Source of the DNA: Sialis fuliginosa
Lineage: Eukaryota > Arthropoda > Insecta > Megaloptera > Sialidae
Length of the DNA: 64,000 nucleotides
Assembly: GCA_961205875.1 (NCBI GenBank)
Contig: OY540809.1
Span: 46,962,608-47,026,607 of the forward strand
Direction of reading: 5' to 3'
The translations under genes and the position numbers were made by a program. Positions 13,338-25,483 of the stretch are shown in pieces. The notes under the pieces were generated by a model, which saw only the letters and a program-made list of their open reading frames with translations, was not told the DNA's origin and did not search any database. How positions within the stretch are numbered: position 1 is the stretch's first letter; every line of letters starts with the position of its first letter.

Positions 13338-13826
13338 GCGTCAATTACATTGAGCGAGTTTACAAGCTAACAAGCCAGCTTGTTAGCTTGTAAACTCGCT
13401 CAGTGTCATAGTGTCATCATGTTCACAAGCTAACAAGCTGCTTGTAAACAATCTGCTACAAAAGTTGAAAGCCGGGTTACTTTACTCGTTGGCTTGTTAG
13501 CTTGTAAACTAGCCGTGTGTAGATAGTTCGTTAGTTGCTAGTATCTCGGCGATTCTTGGTTTCAGTGTCTATAAAATGTATTGACAACACGTGGTTTACT
13601 CGCTATCTAGTTGGCTACTGAGCGAGTCGAAAGTTTTGTGTGTCATCATCACCATCTTACAAGCTAACAAGCTGGCTTGTTAACTTGTAAACTCGCTCAG
13701 TGCAATCATGTTCACAAGCTAACAAGCTGCTTGTAAACAATCTGCTACAAAAGTTGAAAGCCGGGCTACTTTACTCGCTGGCTTGTTGGCTTGTTAGCTT
13801 GTAAACTCGCTCAATGTAATCGACCC
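13338..13826. mobile_element. Foldback element with nested GCTAACAAGC palindromes
   Basis: Outer ends GCGTCAATTACATTGAGCGA and TCGCTCAATGTAATCGACCC are inverted. Inside, the segment ACAAGCTAACAAGC and its complement recur at least eight times. A block TGTAAACAATCTGCTACAAA occurs twice (near 13444 and 13732). It could fold into several alternative hairpins. Confidence 0.75.
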
Positions 13827-14119
13827 TTTACTAAACTACTAGCTTAATGTGAACTAGGTTTTTTAAACCAATCTAGAGTTTTGCGGCTCTAGTATGTATT
13901 ATAACGCATAATAAGTCACAGTCAGAGTTTTACACATGGCATACTGATGAGGAAGCCGTTTCTATTAAATTATATAATACGTTAATCATGTTTGTCAAAT
14001 TTTAGTCACTGTAATATGACGCCATTGTTAACAAATAGTATTAGTGGCTGAATTACCAACCAACATCATTTACTAATCATTTATGATTCAACAATTTTCG
14101 TTATATAGTTATACTTTAT

Positions 14120-14272
14120 CAGGGTGTCCACTTTCTGGAAAGTCAGAGAAGCCTAAAGTGGTCAGGGAAAGTCAGGGAATTTCTTTAAAATTCTGAAAAG
14201 TCAGGGAGTTTATTATAAATTCTGGGAAGTCAGTGAAGAAGAAAAAAGTGTATAAATTTAAGTTGACGACCC
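14120..14272 (+). repeat. GTCAGGGAA dispersed repeat (copy 1)
   Basis: Begins GGGTGTCCACTTTCTGGAAA and carries repeated GTCAGGGAA words, ending AATTTAAGTTGACGA. A second copy is at 45381-45478. Confidence 0.7.
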
Positions 14273-14329
14273 TGTTTATAATACTTGTGGATAAAGAAAG
14301 TAAAACTTTACAATTAATTGCACAGAATT

Positions 14330-14735
14330 GGAAATATTTGTTGATATTTGATTAATGCCATTATATTACTAAATCATAATCTATAGACAATTAACTGTAA
14401 AACATCTTAATTTTATGAAAATGGGTGTCAAAATGGTGGACATTTAAATTAATTATTAGTGTAATTTATTTATAAATACAATATTATCATAGCATCTGCT
14501 TTGTATTGTGTCGTAGTACTAGTCATTTTGTAATCATTGACAAGTGCCCATCACTGGGTGTTCATTACTGGTTTTACTTGATCCATTATTTGAGAAAAAA
14601 CGTAAACAAAATAAAAGGCTATAATTAAAAAAAAACACATTGATTTAATAGAGGTATTTGTTTTATTAGTAACACGAGTTCATGAAAATTACAAAAAAGA
14701 AGCCCGTCAATTCCATAAAAACTACTAAAGTTTTT
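14330..14735 (+). repeat. Dispersed repeat family E (copy 3)
   Basis: One of the longer copies. It has AATATTTGTTGATATTTGAT, CAAAATGGTGGACATTTAAA, GTGCCCATCACTGGGTGTTC and the ACAAAAAAGAAGCCC end, all matched at 58430-58855. Confidence 0.7.
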
Positions 14736-15140
14736 CAAGCTATAACTGAACCATTCGTAAGCCAAAACAATTAACTCCGATTTTGCTAATTTTAATTATG
14801 ATAAAATTTGAGAAAACACTAATATTTTTCACATTCAGTATTTTATCTTATATAAGTCAATTTTTCTTACGATTTGTTATCAAAAGCAAGGGAATGGGAA
14901 GGAGGGGGGAGGGAGGGGGGGGGACAAAAATTATAAAAAATCTCAATTCCTCTATATTTGATATCTTCTATTTACACCATCACGACGATAAAAATGTTCA
15001 CTACAGAAAATACTATTAGATTTTCAATGCGTGAAAATAGCGTCAGCCTCTACAGTGTGATAATGGAACAAGTTCACACACACACACATACACAGGGGCG
15101 CCGTCTTGTTAAAAATAATGGGGGGGCCCAATTTTTTTTT

Positions 15141-16374
15141 ACTCCCTTTTCCCTTATATAAGACAAAATAATATTATCGTGTACCTCCGTTGCTTACGTT
15201 TAACAGTAATATAACTGGCTTTAGGTCTAAGGACACGTATAAGAAGGTATATTAACACGAACTTTTTCTTTTAAATAAAATTCTGCAGTCATTTATTTCG
15301 TATGGATACAAATAATTAAAGTATATAAGCATTGAGTAAAAAATAACAAGAGAAACAACGTATACGGGAGAGTTGAAACGCAGTAGATATATGAACCATG
15401 CACTATTTGAGCCCCAGGAAGTGCTGGTATCTATTGAAAAAATTATTAATTATACATATGAAATATCTGGTTTTCGACTCTGCTAAATCGTCAGATTTTA
15501 AGCTCCGCCCTTCTGAAATGATTTACGAACGTCTTGTTTACATTATTTTAAGTCGGCTGATACGTGATACAAAGGCGGCAAGAACGTTGCAAGAAATATT
15601 CGTTACTTATTATCTTTTTCTTTTAAATAAAACAAAAAAAATATGTAATGTTAAAATTATTTGAGATAATTGCTGCTATCAATAATATAATAGATTTTTG
15701 CTTTAAAATAGGTTTTTATAAGTTGTAAGAAATTTAAATTTGTGACGCGATGTTACATTACTGATGATATAATAAGTAAAATTAGATTGATCGTTTTATT
15801 CATTTCAAATTAATATAAAAATATATCAAAACTAAAAATATGGTTCTGCGGTTTTTTGTATCTACATTGCTTTAAACATAGAATATGGATTGTGGACCGA
15901 TACATATTACATATAATAATATATACAAAATAAGTTTTTTTATCTTCTTCAATGAAAATTAAAAATTCTTTTGTTTTTATTTCTCAAATATTATTTATTA
16001 AAATTACTTTTGACCAAATATCATCGAAATTTTTATTATTTATGTACATTTTTTTGATATTTTGAAGAAATAAAAATCCTTTTTTTAGGCCGACGCGACG
16101 GCTGGAATGTTTCTACATATAAAGAAAAACAGAAAAAATAATAATTTAATATTGCATCCCCTGTCGCGTATGGAGAGTCGTAATTATTTTCATTCGATCC
16201 GGCGGGAAAAATACTATAGGGAAGTACCCTCTCTCGCATAGGAGCCGAAATATTTACAATTTTTTAAGTTCGGTTAGGTAAATAATACATATAGATAATA
16301 CAAATTTTTGTATGATAATCGATAAACAGGTAAAATTTTACACACCCATTTTTTTATCTAATACATTTTTCGGG
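15141..16374. other. AT-rich stretch without recognised feature
   Basis: An open frame at 15398-15664 has ordinary background composition and no family resemblance. No repeat match is seen within the window. Confidence 0.4.
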
Positions 16375-16515
16375 ATACAAAGTAGCATATGTCGTTCTTC
16401 AGGATGCAAGCTATCTTCCAGCCAAATTTCATGAAGATCGGTTCATCGGTTTAGTCGTGAAAAGGTAAAAAAAACAGACAAACACACTTTCGCATATGTA
16501 ATATTAGTATGGATT
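16375..16515 (+). repeat. Retroelement-like 3' tail
   Basis: Contains ATGCAAGCTATCTTCC, TTCATGAAGATCGGTTCATC, CAGACAAACACACTTTCGCA and a final TAATATTAGTAT. This is the layout of abundant non-LTR or SINE-like tails in insects. Related tails are at 17385-17480 and 17925-18047. Confidence 0.6.
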
Positions 16516-16836
16516 TAAAGCAATGAAAAAAAATTGGAATAAAAGATTTCACGATTTCTATTACTAAACATTACATTCTAAAAGGTAAGCTGAAACGTCG
16601 AAAACCACACGTAAAATCTCGGCTTGAAACATTGAAAGCTTGTTCAAATTGTCCAATAAGAACTAGAATATTGTGTAAGGAATGTGACGAGATTTTTCGA
16701 TGTGTTTCAAAAACAAAGACTACAATAAGTCAGCTATCAGAGAGAGGCAAGGGGACTCACAATAAAAAAGCACCCCAAAATGTACACAGTAATTTGAATA
16801 TGACTGAAAGATATAAAACATGTAGTTTATAATGTT

Positions 16837-17372
16837 TTATCACTAAAAATTCCGAAAAAAATGATGATTTTTAAATTTTTACCCCCACCATATTGAATTA
16901 AAAACGGGGAATGAGTGAAAATATTTACTGTAATAGTGTATTTAACATAGAATTTCACTTTTATTATAAGTAGCTCATAAAAGCATGATACAAAAAAAAT
17001 CTTAATTTTAGAATTTTTTTTATTATTTTTACCATTTTGGTGAGTTTTAAATGGTTTAAGGTGACAAAAAAAATGTTTTCTTAAACTCTGATACCTCCGA
17101 TCACCGTTGATCATAGTTTCAATTCAATTCTGATACTCTTTCGACTTGAAAAAAAGTGAAAATAAAAAATCTCTTATTTTTTGATACTTTTCGATTTAAA
17201 ATCCGCCATATTTTTTTCAGAGCCATAAAAATGCAATTTTGAACCCGGAAATCGAAAGAGCACACTCGAAAATAGTAAAATACATTACTTTTATTTATAT
17301 TAGTTCCATTATTCTTAATGAGTTTGGAGCTCAAAGATTGACGAAAAAATTGTTATTTTGGTCCTTAATGGG
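16837..17372 (-). mobile_element. One-armed copy of the TTAA piggyBac-like element
   Basis: The right end GGTCCTTAATGGG is followed by TTAA (17373-17376). The body is the reverse complement of 59831-60385, including the CCCCACCATATTGAATT centre. The second arm is absent, so this is a truncated or solo-arm relative. Confidence 0.7.
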
Positions 17373-17488
17373 TTAAATTGCCGTTACCCAAAAAAGTGGT
17401 ATTTCATTAAGATCGGTTTAGCTGTGAAAAAGTAACAGACAGAAAGATAGACCCACATTCGCATTTATAATATAAGTACGGAATATTT

Positions 17489-18048
17489 CGGTATTTTGGT
17501 TTTCATTCATTGTACAAAATTGTAAATATCTCGACTCCTATGTGAGATAGGGGACTGTTTTTCCCTCTAAACCTCCATTCCCGTAGAATTTTTCCTACCG
17601 AATCTAATAAAACTAATTACAACCCTCTATATGTGAATATATAGGAGGTAAAATATTTAAAAAAAAATTTTTTTTGGTTTTCATTCATTATACAAAATCG
17701 TAAATATCTCGAATCCTATGCAAGTTAGGGGGTTGATTTTCCCCCTAAAACCCCTACCCACGTAGTATTTTTCCCGCCGGATACAATGAAACCAATTACA
17801 ACTCTTCATATGTGACAGGGGGTGAAATATTAATGACCAAAAAAATGTTCCCATACAAACTTTTCCACCTCCTTGCAATTCCTTAGGGGTTGTTTTTCGG
17901 GAATCGAAGTAGCTTTTATCCTTTCCCAGTATGCAAGCTATCTTACTGTCAAATTTCATCAAGATCGGTTCAGCGGTTTAGCCGTGAAAAGGTAACAAAC
18001 AGACAGAGAGACAGACAGACACACTTTCGCATTTATAATATTAGTATA
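17489..18048 (+). repeat. Tandem repeat of about 180 bp ending in a retroelement-like tail
   Basis: Two units begin TTGGTTTTCATTCATT (near 17493 and 17673) and share CGTAAATATCTCGA, the G/C-run and CCGTAGAATTTTTCC-type segments. A third portion leads to the GATCGGTTCAGCGGTTTAGC tail and GACAGACAGACACAC. Confidence 0.65.
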
Positions 18049-18064
18049 AAAAAAAAAAATTCTA

Positions 18065-18845
18065 CTAATTGATATCTATATTTTGACACCCCACAAATTC
18101 TATGACGTCCCTCCCTATTATTCCAAAATTTAAAATTATATTGTTGACTTTAGTATTTTTCTTTGGTAGTCTCACCACAGCCTCATTACCAATTTTTTTT
18201 CAGATTTTTTGAGCCAGTAGTTACAAAGTTAGAGGGGGGGGGGACAAAATAAAATTTTACTTTTAGCCTCCTACAGGCGCCATTTTTGAGTTAGAAAAAA
18301 AATAAAAAATATGGTCATATTCTACTAATTGAGATCTACTATATTTCGATAACCCACATGCCTAGATATGAAAATTAAACTTAAAAATTCTGACACCCGT
18401 CCCTATTATTCCAAAATTTAAAATGATATTATTGACTTTAGTATTTAACGTTGGTAGTCTCACTAAAGCCACTTTACCAAATTTTTGCAGATTTTTTGAA
18501 CCAGTAGTTACCGAGGTAGAGGGGGGACAAAATTAAAAACTGCTTTTAGCCTCCTGCTGGCGCTATTTTTGAGTTAGAAAAAAAATATATAAAAAAATAG
18601 GGTCAAATTTTACTTATTGAAGTCTACATTTTGATACCCCACACGTCTTGATATACAATTTTTTATTTATTTTTATTTGCTTTAAAGCTCCCTGCTGGCG
18701 CAATTTTTGATTTAAAAAAAAATAAGAAAAAGCGTCAAATTCCACTGGTTTGGTTATACATTTTAACGTGCCACATGCCTTGATATAAAAAAAATATTTT
18801 GTTTACCTAGCTTCTCCTTAGCGTCAACCCTGAAAAATTATTTTT
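18065..18845 (+). repeat. Tandem array of about three 260-bp degenerate units
   Basis: Units share CATGCCTAGATATGAAA, CCCTATTATTCCAAAATTT, TTTGGTAGTCTCAC, AGTAGTTAC, a G run and TAGCCTCCTACAGGCGCCAT. They decay along the array. A single unit lies at 9560-9815. It is followed by ACGGACAGACGGG and GGAACCCTAAAAAAG (18952-19008), an abundant insect repeat end. Confidence 0.7.
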
Positions 18846-19009
18846 TCAACAAAGTACATCTTTTACTAGAAGGCATTATTTGACATGTTCAGTAAAAATT
18901 TCAAGTTACTAGCTTATATAGTTAACGAGATATTTTGCTTTGACTGAAAATGACGGACAGACGGGCGACAAAGTGAGATTAATAGGGTTTCTTCGGAACC
19001 CTAAAAAAG

Positions 19010-20289
19010 AGTTTGTTCATTATTTTAATTTTAATAACACATTTATTATACCAATAATTTTTCCAACTACTAACATAACTTTTTCAATTACATATAAATA
19101 CATATTCATGTTAGAAATGTATTAAATAGATCAGTCGCGCCCGACAGAAGGTTAAAAATAAAATAATAGTACGAATCACAAGTCACAACGTGTGAAATAG
19201 TTAAAGCCGCGTCAATGTTTACATTAACATGAACAGAAACTAGTAATATATATATTAAACTGGTTTGGGTAAAGGCGGAGCTTAAGCTTTGTGTGCTGTC
19301 AAGCGAGGGGCACGGGACGGATAATTTTGTATCTTGGATAATAAGTTAGTTCAAGTTCCGATTGTAAGATGGCTTGAGTGCTGCCACCTAGAGCTTGGAA
19401 CATCGTCCCCGTTTCATCAAAATACATTGCGTTGTTTCTCTTGTTATTCTTTACTCAATGATATAAGTGCCTAACTCAGTAAAAAAATTAAGAACAAAAA
19501 AATACTAGATAAAAATCTACGGTCTAAATTATTATTGGTTGATACTGGAAATCGATTACACTTATTAATACTAAACAGATTATCAAATTTCATAACTGTA
19601 TCACAATAGGTTCTCAAGATATTAAATAAAAACTAATTTTCGAAAAATCTTCGGAGTGTTATGTAGCTCCTTTATGAAACATGTTAATATAGAGTTTTTT
19701 GCTTAAAATATTTGTCTCAATGAACTGTTAAAGTTTGGCACGACATTACTGAATCAACTGTATTGTAGGTTCTAGTTGATGCTTTTCATATACTTTTATT
19801 ATAATCAACTACACAGGCATACATTTATTGGGGGGGGGGGGGGGGGTGAGCCCCTCAAGCCCCATATAGTCGGCGCCCCTGCACTCTGCACACACACTTG
19901 ATAAGGTTCCATGTTAGTATGTTTGCAACGATTGTAACCCACCTGTTTCTAACCAAGTGAGCGAAGGTCGTGACCGACAATACCGACCGACACATCGCAT
20001 TCAGCAACAAACAACATCCATTCAGCACAGACATTACGAGTGTGTGAGTGTGTGAGTGCGCACACGCCCATGCGCAGGAAACATGCACTTAACTTAGAAT
20101 GTTACGTAATATGCAATATATATACTTGCATTCATGTTGCGAAATTATTACATTTGCAACGAATATTTATTCTTGGTGCGATATCACCCCAGACATTAAT
20201 ACAGTTTTTTTACTTATGTAAGTATTTATATTTCATATACATGGTATAAGTATGTTAAGTATAGTGAAGCCGATTTTTTTCGAATTTTT
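19010..20289. other. Non-coding stretch with GC-richer unique patches
   Basis: 19265-19420 and 19890-20220 are less AT-rich than the surroundings and not matched elsewhere in the window. The second has CATTCAGCAACAAACAACA and CATCCATTCAGCACAGACA, leader-like in composition, and a donor-like GTAAGT at 20218. A long G run lies at 19831-19846, next to a worn GGCGCCCCTG end. This could be a 5' noncoding exon or promoter of Atpalpha; unproven. Confidence 0.25.
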
Positions 20290-20785
20290 TTATTATAATT
20301 GAAATGGTTCATAACAGAGGAAAAATATCTGCCATGAGTGTCATGGGACTTTCTTATACGTATTACAGAGATTGAACAGTGTGTGTGTTTGCCGTAGGTA
20401 ACATGGGACTTTCTTATACGTAATACTGAGAGTGAACTGTGTAGGTGAATCTAAATTATTACATAAAAAAATCTTTCTGGCTAAATCATAAATGTTGGAA
20501 AAAAATGTATGGGGAATAAATTATAGATAATAACATACTCGACATTTTTTATTAAAAACATTATTTTCTTATTTCAAAAATCCAAAACTTCCGTTTTCAG
20601 TTATTACGTTTAAAAAAATCATTTGCTATATAATGGAGAGAATAATATTACCTATATTATTGATTTTGTTCTATCTTGTCAGTTTGTTAGAAATGTTTGA
20701 ATAAACAAAGAATCACGTATACAATTCACTGTTAGGATTACGTATAAGAAAGTCACGTGGTTCCCAAGGCAGATATTTTTCTATA
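20290..20785 (+). repeat. Dispersed 500-bp element with AAATATCTGCC ends (copy 1)
   Basis: The block from AATGGTTCATAACAGAGG to GGCAGATATTTTTC includes GGGACTTTCTTATACGTA near the left and its complement near the right, so the body has inverted ends. It is duplicated at 27236-27748 with high identity. Confidence 0.75.
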
Positions 20786-21039
20786 CTTACTTAACTACTG
20801 AAATCGGTCTTTATTATTCTAGTTTCATTTTATAGTATTTACTACTATATCGATGGTTTTAGGACTCTTAGGTAAAGATATACATATTAACAGTTCTGAC
20901 AGCCCGAATAGATTTTTGATTGATTAAAGTAGCAAGCCAAGTCTCACTCAGACGTATTTTTCTGATTTTATCAATCAATATCAAAAAAGAACACGCTTCC
21001 CAACGCTTTTATTGAATTTCTCGTAAAAAATTTTTTTTG

Positions 21040-21285
21040 CTCCCCATAATTAAGGGATAGTTTTTTAAACTTTTACAAAAGAGCAGAAACTTTTTTCCGA
21101 CTTGTTTTACTATTATTGTCACTGCGTATTCCTTATGTTACCTAACGTAACAAAATATATACTAAAATCTGGCCAGAGAACATATCTATGAATTAACAAA
21201 AAACACGTAAATCGGATAAGTGGTTCTCGAATTTATAACGGACAGACAGACAGACAGTCGCGTTTTATAATTTGTAAGGGTAACA
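21040..21285 (+). repeat. Dispersed repeat with GACAGACAGACAG tail (copy 1)
   Basis: Shares CTTTTTTCCGACTTG, TTCCTTATGTTAC, AGAACATATCTA-GAATTAAC and the ACGGACAGACAGACAGAC tail with 23030-23260. Confidence 0.65.
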
Positions 21286-21779
21286 TCTGGTTTAATAAAA
21301 AAAAATCGCCCAACTCTGATTACGAAGTGTCGCTAGTGCAAATGAAAGTTAAATAATTTTTTTTTAAATTCGATAATTTACAAAAGATAAAGAGTAGCAT
21401 AAATTATACTCCTCTCTCTTTATCACTTTATAGGGATGTTAACTTTGTTAATTCCTAATGGAAAACACCTCGGTAGAAAACAACACGTCATTTATGTTTA
21501 AATGAAGATAATTAGAGGTCAATTCGTTGGCATTCTACCAAATACTTAACATCTAATGGATTTTAAAACATTTTTAACTTAAAGCTGCTGAATCAGTAAA
21601 TTATTTTTATTAAACTATGATTAAATATAAAAAGTTAACATGTTTTTAAATTATCATTTTTTTTTTGATACAGAAGAAATTACGTAAGTTAACAATTTCT
21701 TATATTACATTAGTATTTCTATACATCTATTTAATTGACAGTTGTAAGAATAAATGCTATTTTCATAGATAACTGTATT

Positions 21780-22255
21780 ATTCAAAATATTTTTAAATAA
21801 AAACTAAAATTATAATTTTTTGGTCAATTCATAAGAGATACAAAAAAAAGAATAATACATAAATTATAGAAAATAACATTCTCTACATTTTTTTCTGTAA
21901 TGAACCCACTGAAATAAAATTTAAAAAAAAATGATTATTTCTTTGCACATTTAAAAAAAAAAATGATTATAACAAAAATTATAGATAATAATATTCTCTA
22001 TAACTTGTATCTAAAACTTTTTTTTCTAATACGTACCGTTTAAAAAATAATGCAAAAAATTAAAAAATTAAAGAAAATCGATTATTTTCTAAAAAAAATT
22101 TTTTGGGGGAAAAATGAACAGATCATAAATTATAGATAAGAGCATTTTCTATAACTTTAATCTAAAACATTTTTTTCTACTGCGCACCGTTTCAAAAATA
22201 ATTCGAAAAATTCAAAAAAAATTTCCGGTTAGTGATGATTTAAAAAAAAAAAAAT
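21780..22255 (+). repeat. Degenerate tandem repeat (about 150-bp units)
   Basis: Three units carry AAATTATAGATAA-A-CATT, TCTAAAACATTTTTTTCTA and CGTTTCAAAAATAATTCGAA variants. The same words occur inside the element at 27236-27748. Confidence 0.5.
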
Positions 22256-23024
22256 CGTCTAATAGGCTCATAGATCTCATTTGGGAACATTAATTTTACC
22301 CGAATTACTAACATTGAAAATGAAACTTGAAGAATACTATTTTGAGAAAAATATTGTGAAATTAATCTTTTGATTCCAAGGCAAAAAATAATTTTAAAAA
22401 TTAACAGAAAATATTATTTAAACTGCACTGTTTTAAATTGGGTCTTAACATTGCAATAGTTTTAAATCTGTAAAGTCATTACTAGTGTTCACAAACTATC
22501 GATACGGAACACTAATACACCAAGCTTGACTCGCACTTTTTTTTTAATAATTACGAATTATGTTGTTTTATCTATTCATAAGGTAGGGGGGATTTTTTAC
22601 CCAGACTATATAAATTTAATTAATTTCTGCAATATATGTAACTAGCTGTGGCCTACGACATTATTTAATAGGATTTTTGAAAATTACAGTAGAGTTATTT
22701 TAGATCTTTTTATTCTTCACAGTTATTTACTGCATTATTTTATATTATTAGCACACCCAAAGCATGCTTTGCAGTGTGGTATTACTCTCGTCCCATTTTT
22801 TTTTGTCGTATGAAATTTGATAAAATGAGCATTATATATTAAATTTCTTCAGTAACCCCCTTACATGTTTACATTTTCTAAATGAGAACATTACAGTCTC
22901 CATATTCACTTAATTAAAATCGATTAGTTTTAATTTTCTGTCATAAAAATATAAATAAAGTTCAATTTGTCGTTTTCGGCCCATTTTTACACCACGGTAA
23001 CAAACTGCAGCTCGCAATACTTAA
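22256..23024. other. AT-rich stretch without recognised feature
   Basis: No coding-like frame or clear repeat boundary. A ACCAAGCATGCTTTGCAG-like motif near 22755 may be a worn repeat. Confidence 0.35.
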
Positions 23025-23029
23025 TAAAT

Positions 23030-23260
23030 TTTAAAACTTTTTTCCGACTTGATTTACTACAATCGTCACTGCTTATTCCTTATGTTACTTCAGATAGCAA
23101 AATACATTCTAAAACCTGGGTAAAGAACATATCTACGAATTAACAAAACATACCTAAATTGCATAAGTGGTTCTGGAGTGATAAGCGCACTAACGGACAG
23201 ACAGACAGACAGAGAGACGTTGCGTTTTATAATATGTAAGAATACGGTAGGTATTTTTTA
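23030..23260 (+). repeat. Dispersed repeat with GACAGACAGACAG tail (copy 2)
   Basis: Parallel to 21040-21285 with moderate divergence. It ends GCGTTTTATAATATGTAAG. Confidence 0.65.
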
Positions 23261-23569
23261 CCTAAACTATATAAGTTAAATAAATTTCTGCAATATACAT
23301 TATATGTGGTAATTTCTACGAGACTCAATAAAAATTATCTGAGTAAATAAGCGCATTTATTTATTAGAATTCCACAGATAACTTCTTATATCTGACTTGT
23401 GTTGTTTCTGTTGTAAATTTCAACATTCAGTAAACAATAAATGTATATTTTTCTTTCTTATCTCAACTTCGATTAATGTTAAATATTTACATTAAAACAT
23501 ATCATTTCAGTGTATAAATGTATATCATTTATACACACAAATATGGACAATTGTTCAGTCAAAATAAAT

Positions 23570-23810
23570 CTGCCAAGTAAATGCACAGTGCTTCCTCGTA
23601 CTAAATTCACCAAAGGTAGTTAATTATTCAACAATTAAGATAAAAACCGATTAAGTGTTCAGATAAATTGCCTAGCATTATACAATTTTACTAACAAACT
23701 AGTAGATCTATATTATATGAAATTAAATGCTCTACAAAAAATATCGTATACAATTTTTACGTAACATGTATCGTTCTTGAGATATCTTGAAAAACTAAAT
23801 ATTTTATATT
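23570..23810 (+). repeat. GCTTCCTCG-family repeat, left half (copy 4)
   Basis: Opens CTGCCAAGTAAATGCACAGT then GCTTCCTCG, as at 532, and has ATATCTTGAAAAACTAAATA. It lacks the right half. Confidence 0.7.
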
Positions 23811-23837
23811 GTAAATACATTTATACATGTAAATATG

Positions 23838-24237
23838 TACAGTCACCTGCATTAATGGTCTTGCAGTTTGTATTCATTTTCGTTTATCACAAACTTAGTA
23901 GGCTCCTCCCATTTGTGCAATTATAATATTTAAATAATTTCTCCATGTATCAAACAAAGACAGATATTTTGAAATTCATTTACTAGATAAAGAACTACTC
24001 TTCGTTTATAATACATAGGTACTCATATATATTTGTGCAATTCAATTATTATGTAATCTATTGAAAATTGTATACGTAAATTTTGTGGCAATAAATATTT
24101 GATATTCCGAATTTAAGTATTTAAATATATTAAAGTTGATAGAAAAAGATAACCGATGATGTTTGTCTTTAAATTTGGAATCTGTTGTAAGCGATTCTAG
24201 CCTTTAGGGTACCAGACGAGTTCTGCAGGCGACTGTA
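23838..24237 (+). mobile_element. Mariner-like MITE family C, TA-flanked (copy 1)
   Basis: Ends CAGTCACCTGCA and TGCAGGCGACTG, flanked by TA, length 400 nt. An almost complete copy lies in reverse orientation at 29797-30196 and a partial one at 59280-59523. The two full copies flank exon A of Atpalpha. Confidence 0.8.
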
Positions 24238-24420
24238 CATATGGTAAATACATTTGCAATGCTATTATTTTTGAATTAGTATTCAATATGAAACTATGAA
24301 GACAATGCTATTTTTCTATCACAATTCCAATTAGAAAGTGCCAACGAATATTATATTATAATACAAATATGGTCAATATTAATCAAAACATCTATTTTAT
24401 TATTTTATATATTGACTAGC

Positions 24421-24975
24421 TGCTACAACCCCCTTTAAGTGTTTAATTTTGGAAAATATTAAAATACGTGTTTCATTGTTTGTATTGAAGAGTATTTATT
24501 TTATGTTTCAAGTAAATCTGACCAAAAAATATTTTTCCATACAAACTTTTACACCCTCTTACCCCGTTTAAGGGTTTAATTTTGGAAAATGCTGAAATAC
24601 GTGTTTCATTGTTTGTATTGAAGAGTATTTATTTTAAGTTTCAAGTAAATCCGACCAAAAAATATTTTTCCTATACAAACTTTTACACCCTCTTTACCCC
24701 CTTAGGAGGTGATTATCAAAAAATCCTTTCTTAGTGGGTGGTTACGTCATAAAAGGAAGACACCCTTAAAATTTCACGATTCTAGGACCAAAAAATATTT
24801 TTTCCATACAAACTTTTACACCCTCTTTTACCCCCTTAGGGGTTGATTATCGAAAAATCCTTTCTTAGTGGGTGGTTACGTCATAAAAGGAAGATACCCT
24901 TAAAATTTCACATTTTTAGAACTAGGGGTTTTGGCTGGGCGATGATGAATCAGTCAGGACATGTTATTATATGTA
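24421..24975 (+). repeat. Tandem A-A-B-B repeat block
   Basis: Unit A (GTTTAATTTTGGAAAAT to TTTTACACCCTCTT, about 130 nt) occurs twice, near 24440 and 24570. Unit B (GATTATC-AAAAATCCTTTC to CCCTTAAAATTTCAC) occurs twice, near 24710 and 24845. It ends GGCTGGGCGATGATGAATCA, then a TATATG tail typical of retroelement-derived repeats. Confidence 0.7.
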
Positions 24976-25362
24976 TATAGATTATATGTACATATATAGA
25001 TTAAACCATTTATATTATTTTGCTACGACTGTCATATGATGGATATGAGGCATGCTTTAAAAATGCTTGTTGCACATCTAAAAAAATGACATTTAACACA
25101 AACATGTGTTTAAAATGAGATAATAAAAAAGTCATATAAACAGAAACTTTTACAAAAACATGTGGTGCATACTATAAATCGAGAAAAAAATGAGATATTA
25201 TTAATAAAAATAAATAATTTAAGGTAATACGATAATTATCAGTGTGTAGAACAAATTATAGCCCGATTGGTTGATTATAATTTCGTTTCTGCTTCACACT
25301 AACTGAATAAAAGTGGTTCCGAGAAGAACGCGTTTAAAAATTCAGTAACGTTCTAAAAATAA

Positions 25363-25483
25363 GGTCAATTCAAAATCCTGAAATGATTTCACCATCTGAT
25401 ATCGTCAAAATAAAATCAACATTACGATAGCAATGCTAAAATTCTCATCAGATGGTGAATAATTTCAGGATTTTGAATTGACC
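25363..25483. mobile_element. 121-bp MITE with GGTCAATTCAAAATCCTGAA ends
   Basis: The left end and its reverse complement on the right match over about 37 nt through ACCATCTGAT. A degenerate relative lies at 40826-40950, sharing the centre (GTCAAAATAAAAT and ATTACGAT). Confidence 0.75.

Noticed and set aside
15073-15092. Short CA-type array as possible CRISPR or regulatory repeat
   Set aside because: Simple dinucleotide microsatellite in a eukaryotic genome; no spacers.
15398-15664. 88-codon open frame
   Set aside because: Background base composition, no motif or family resemblance, no exon-like signals. Chance open frame.
19855-20249. Open frames on both strands around the GC-richer patch
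   Set aside because: They follow from low stop density in GC-richer sequence. They contain CA/TG runs and show no recognisable domain.
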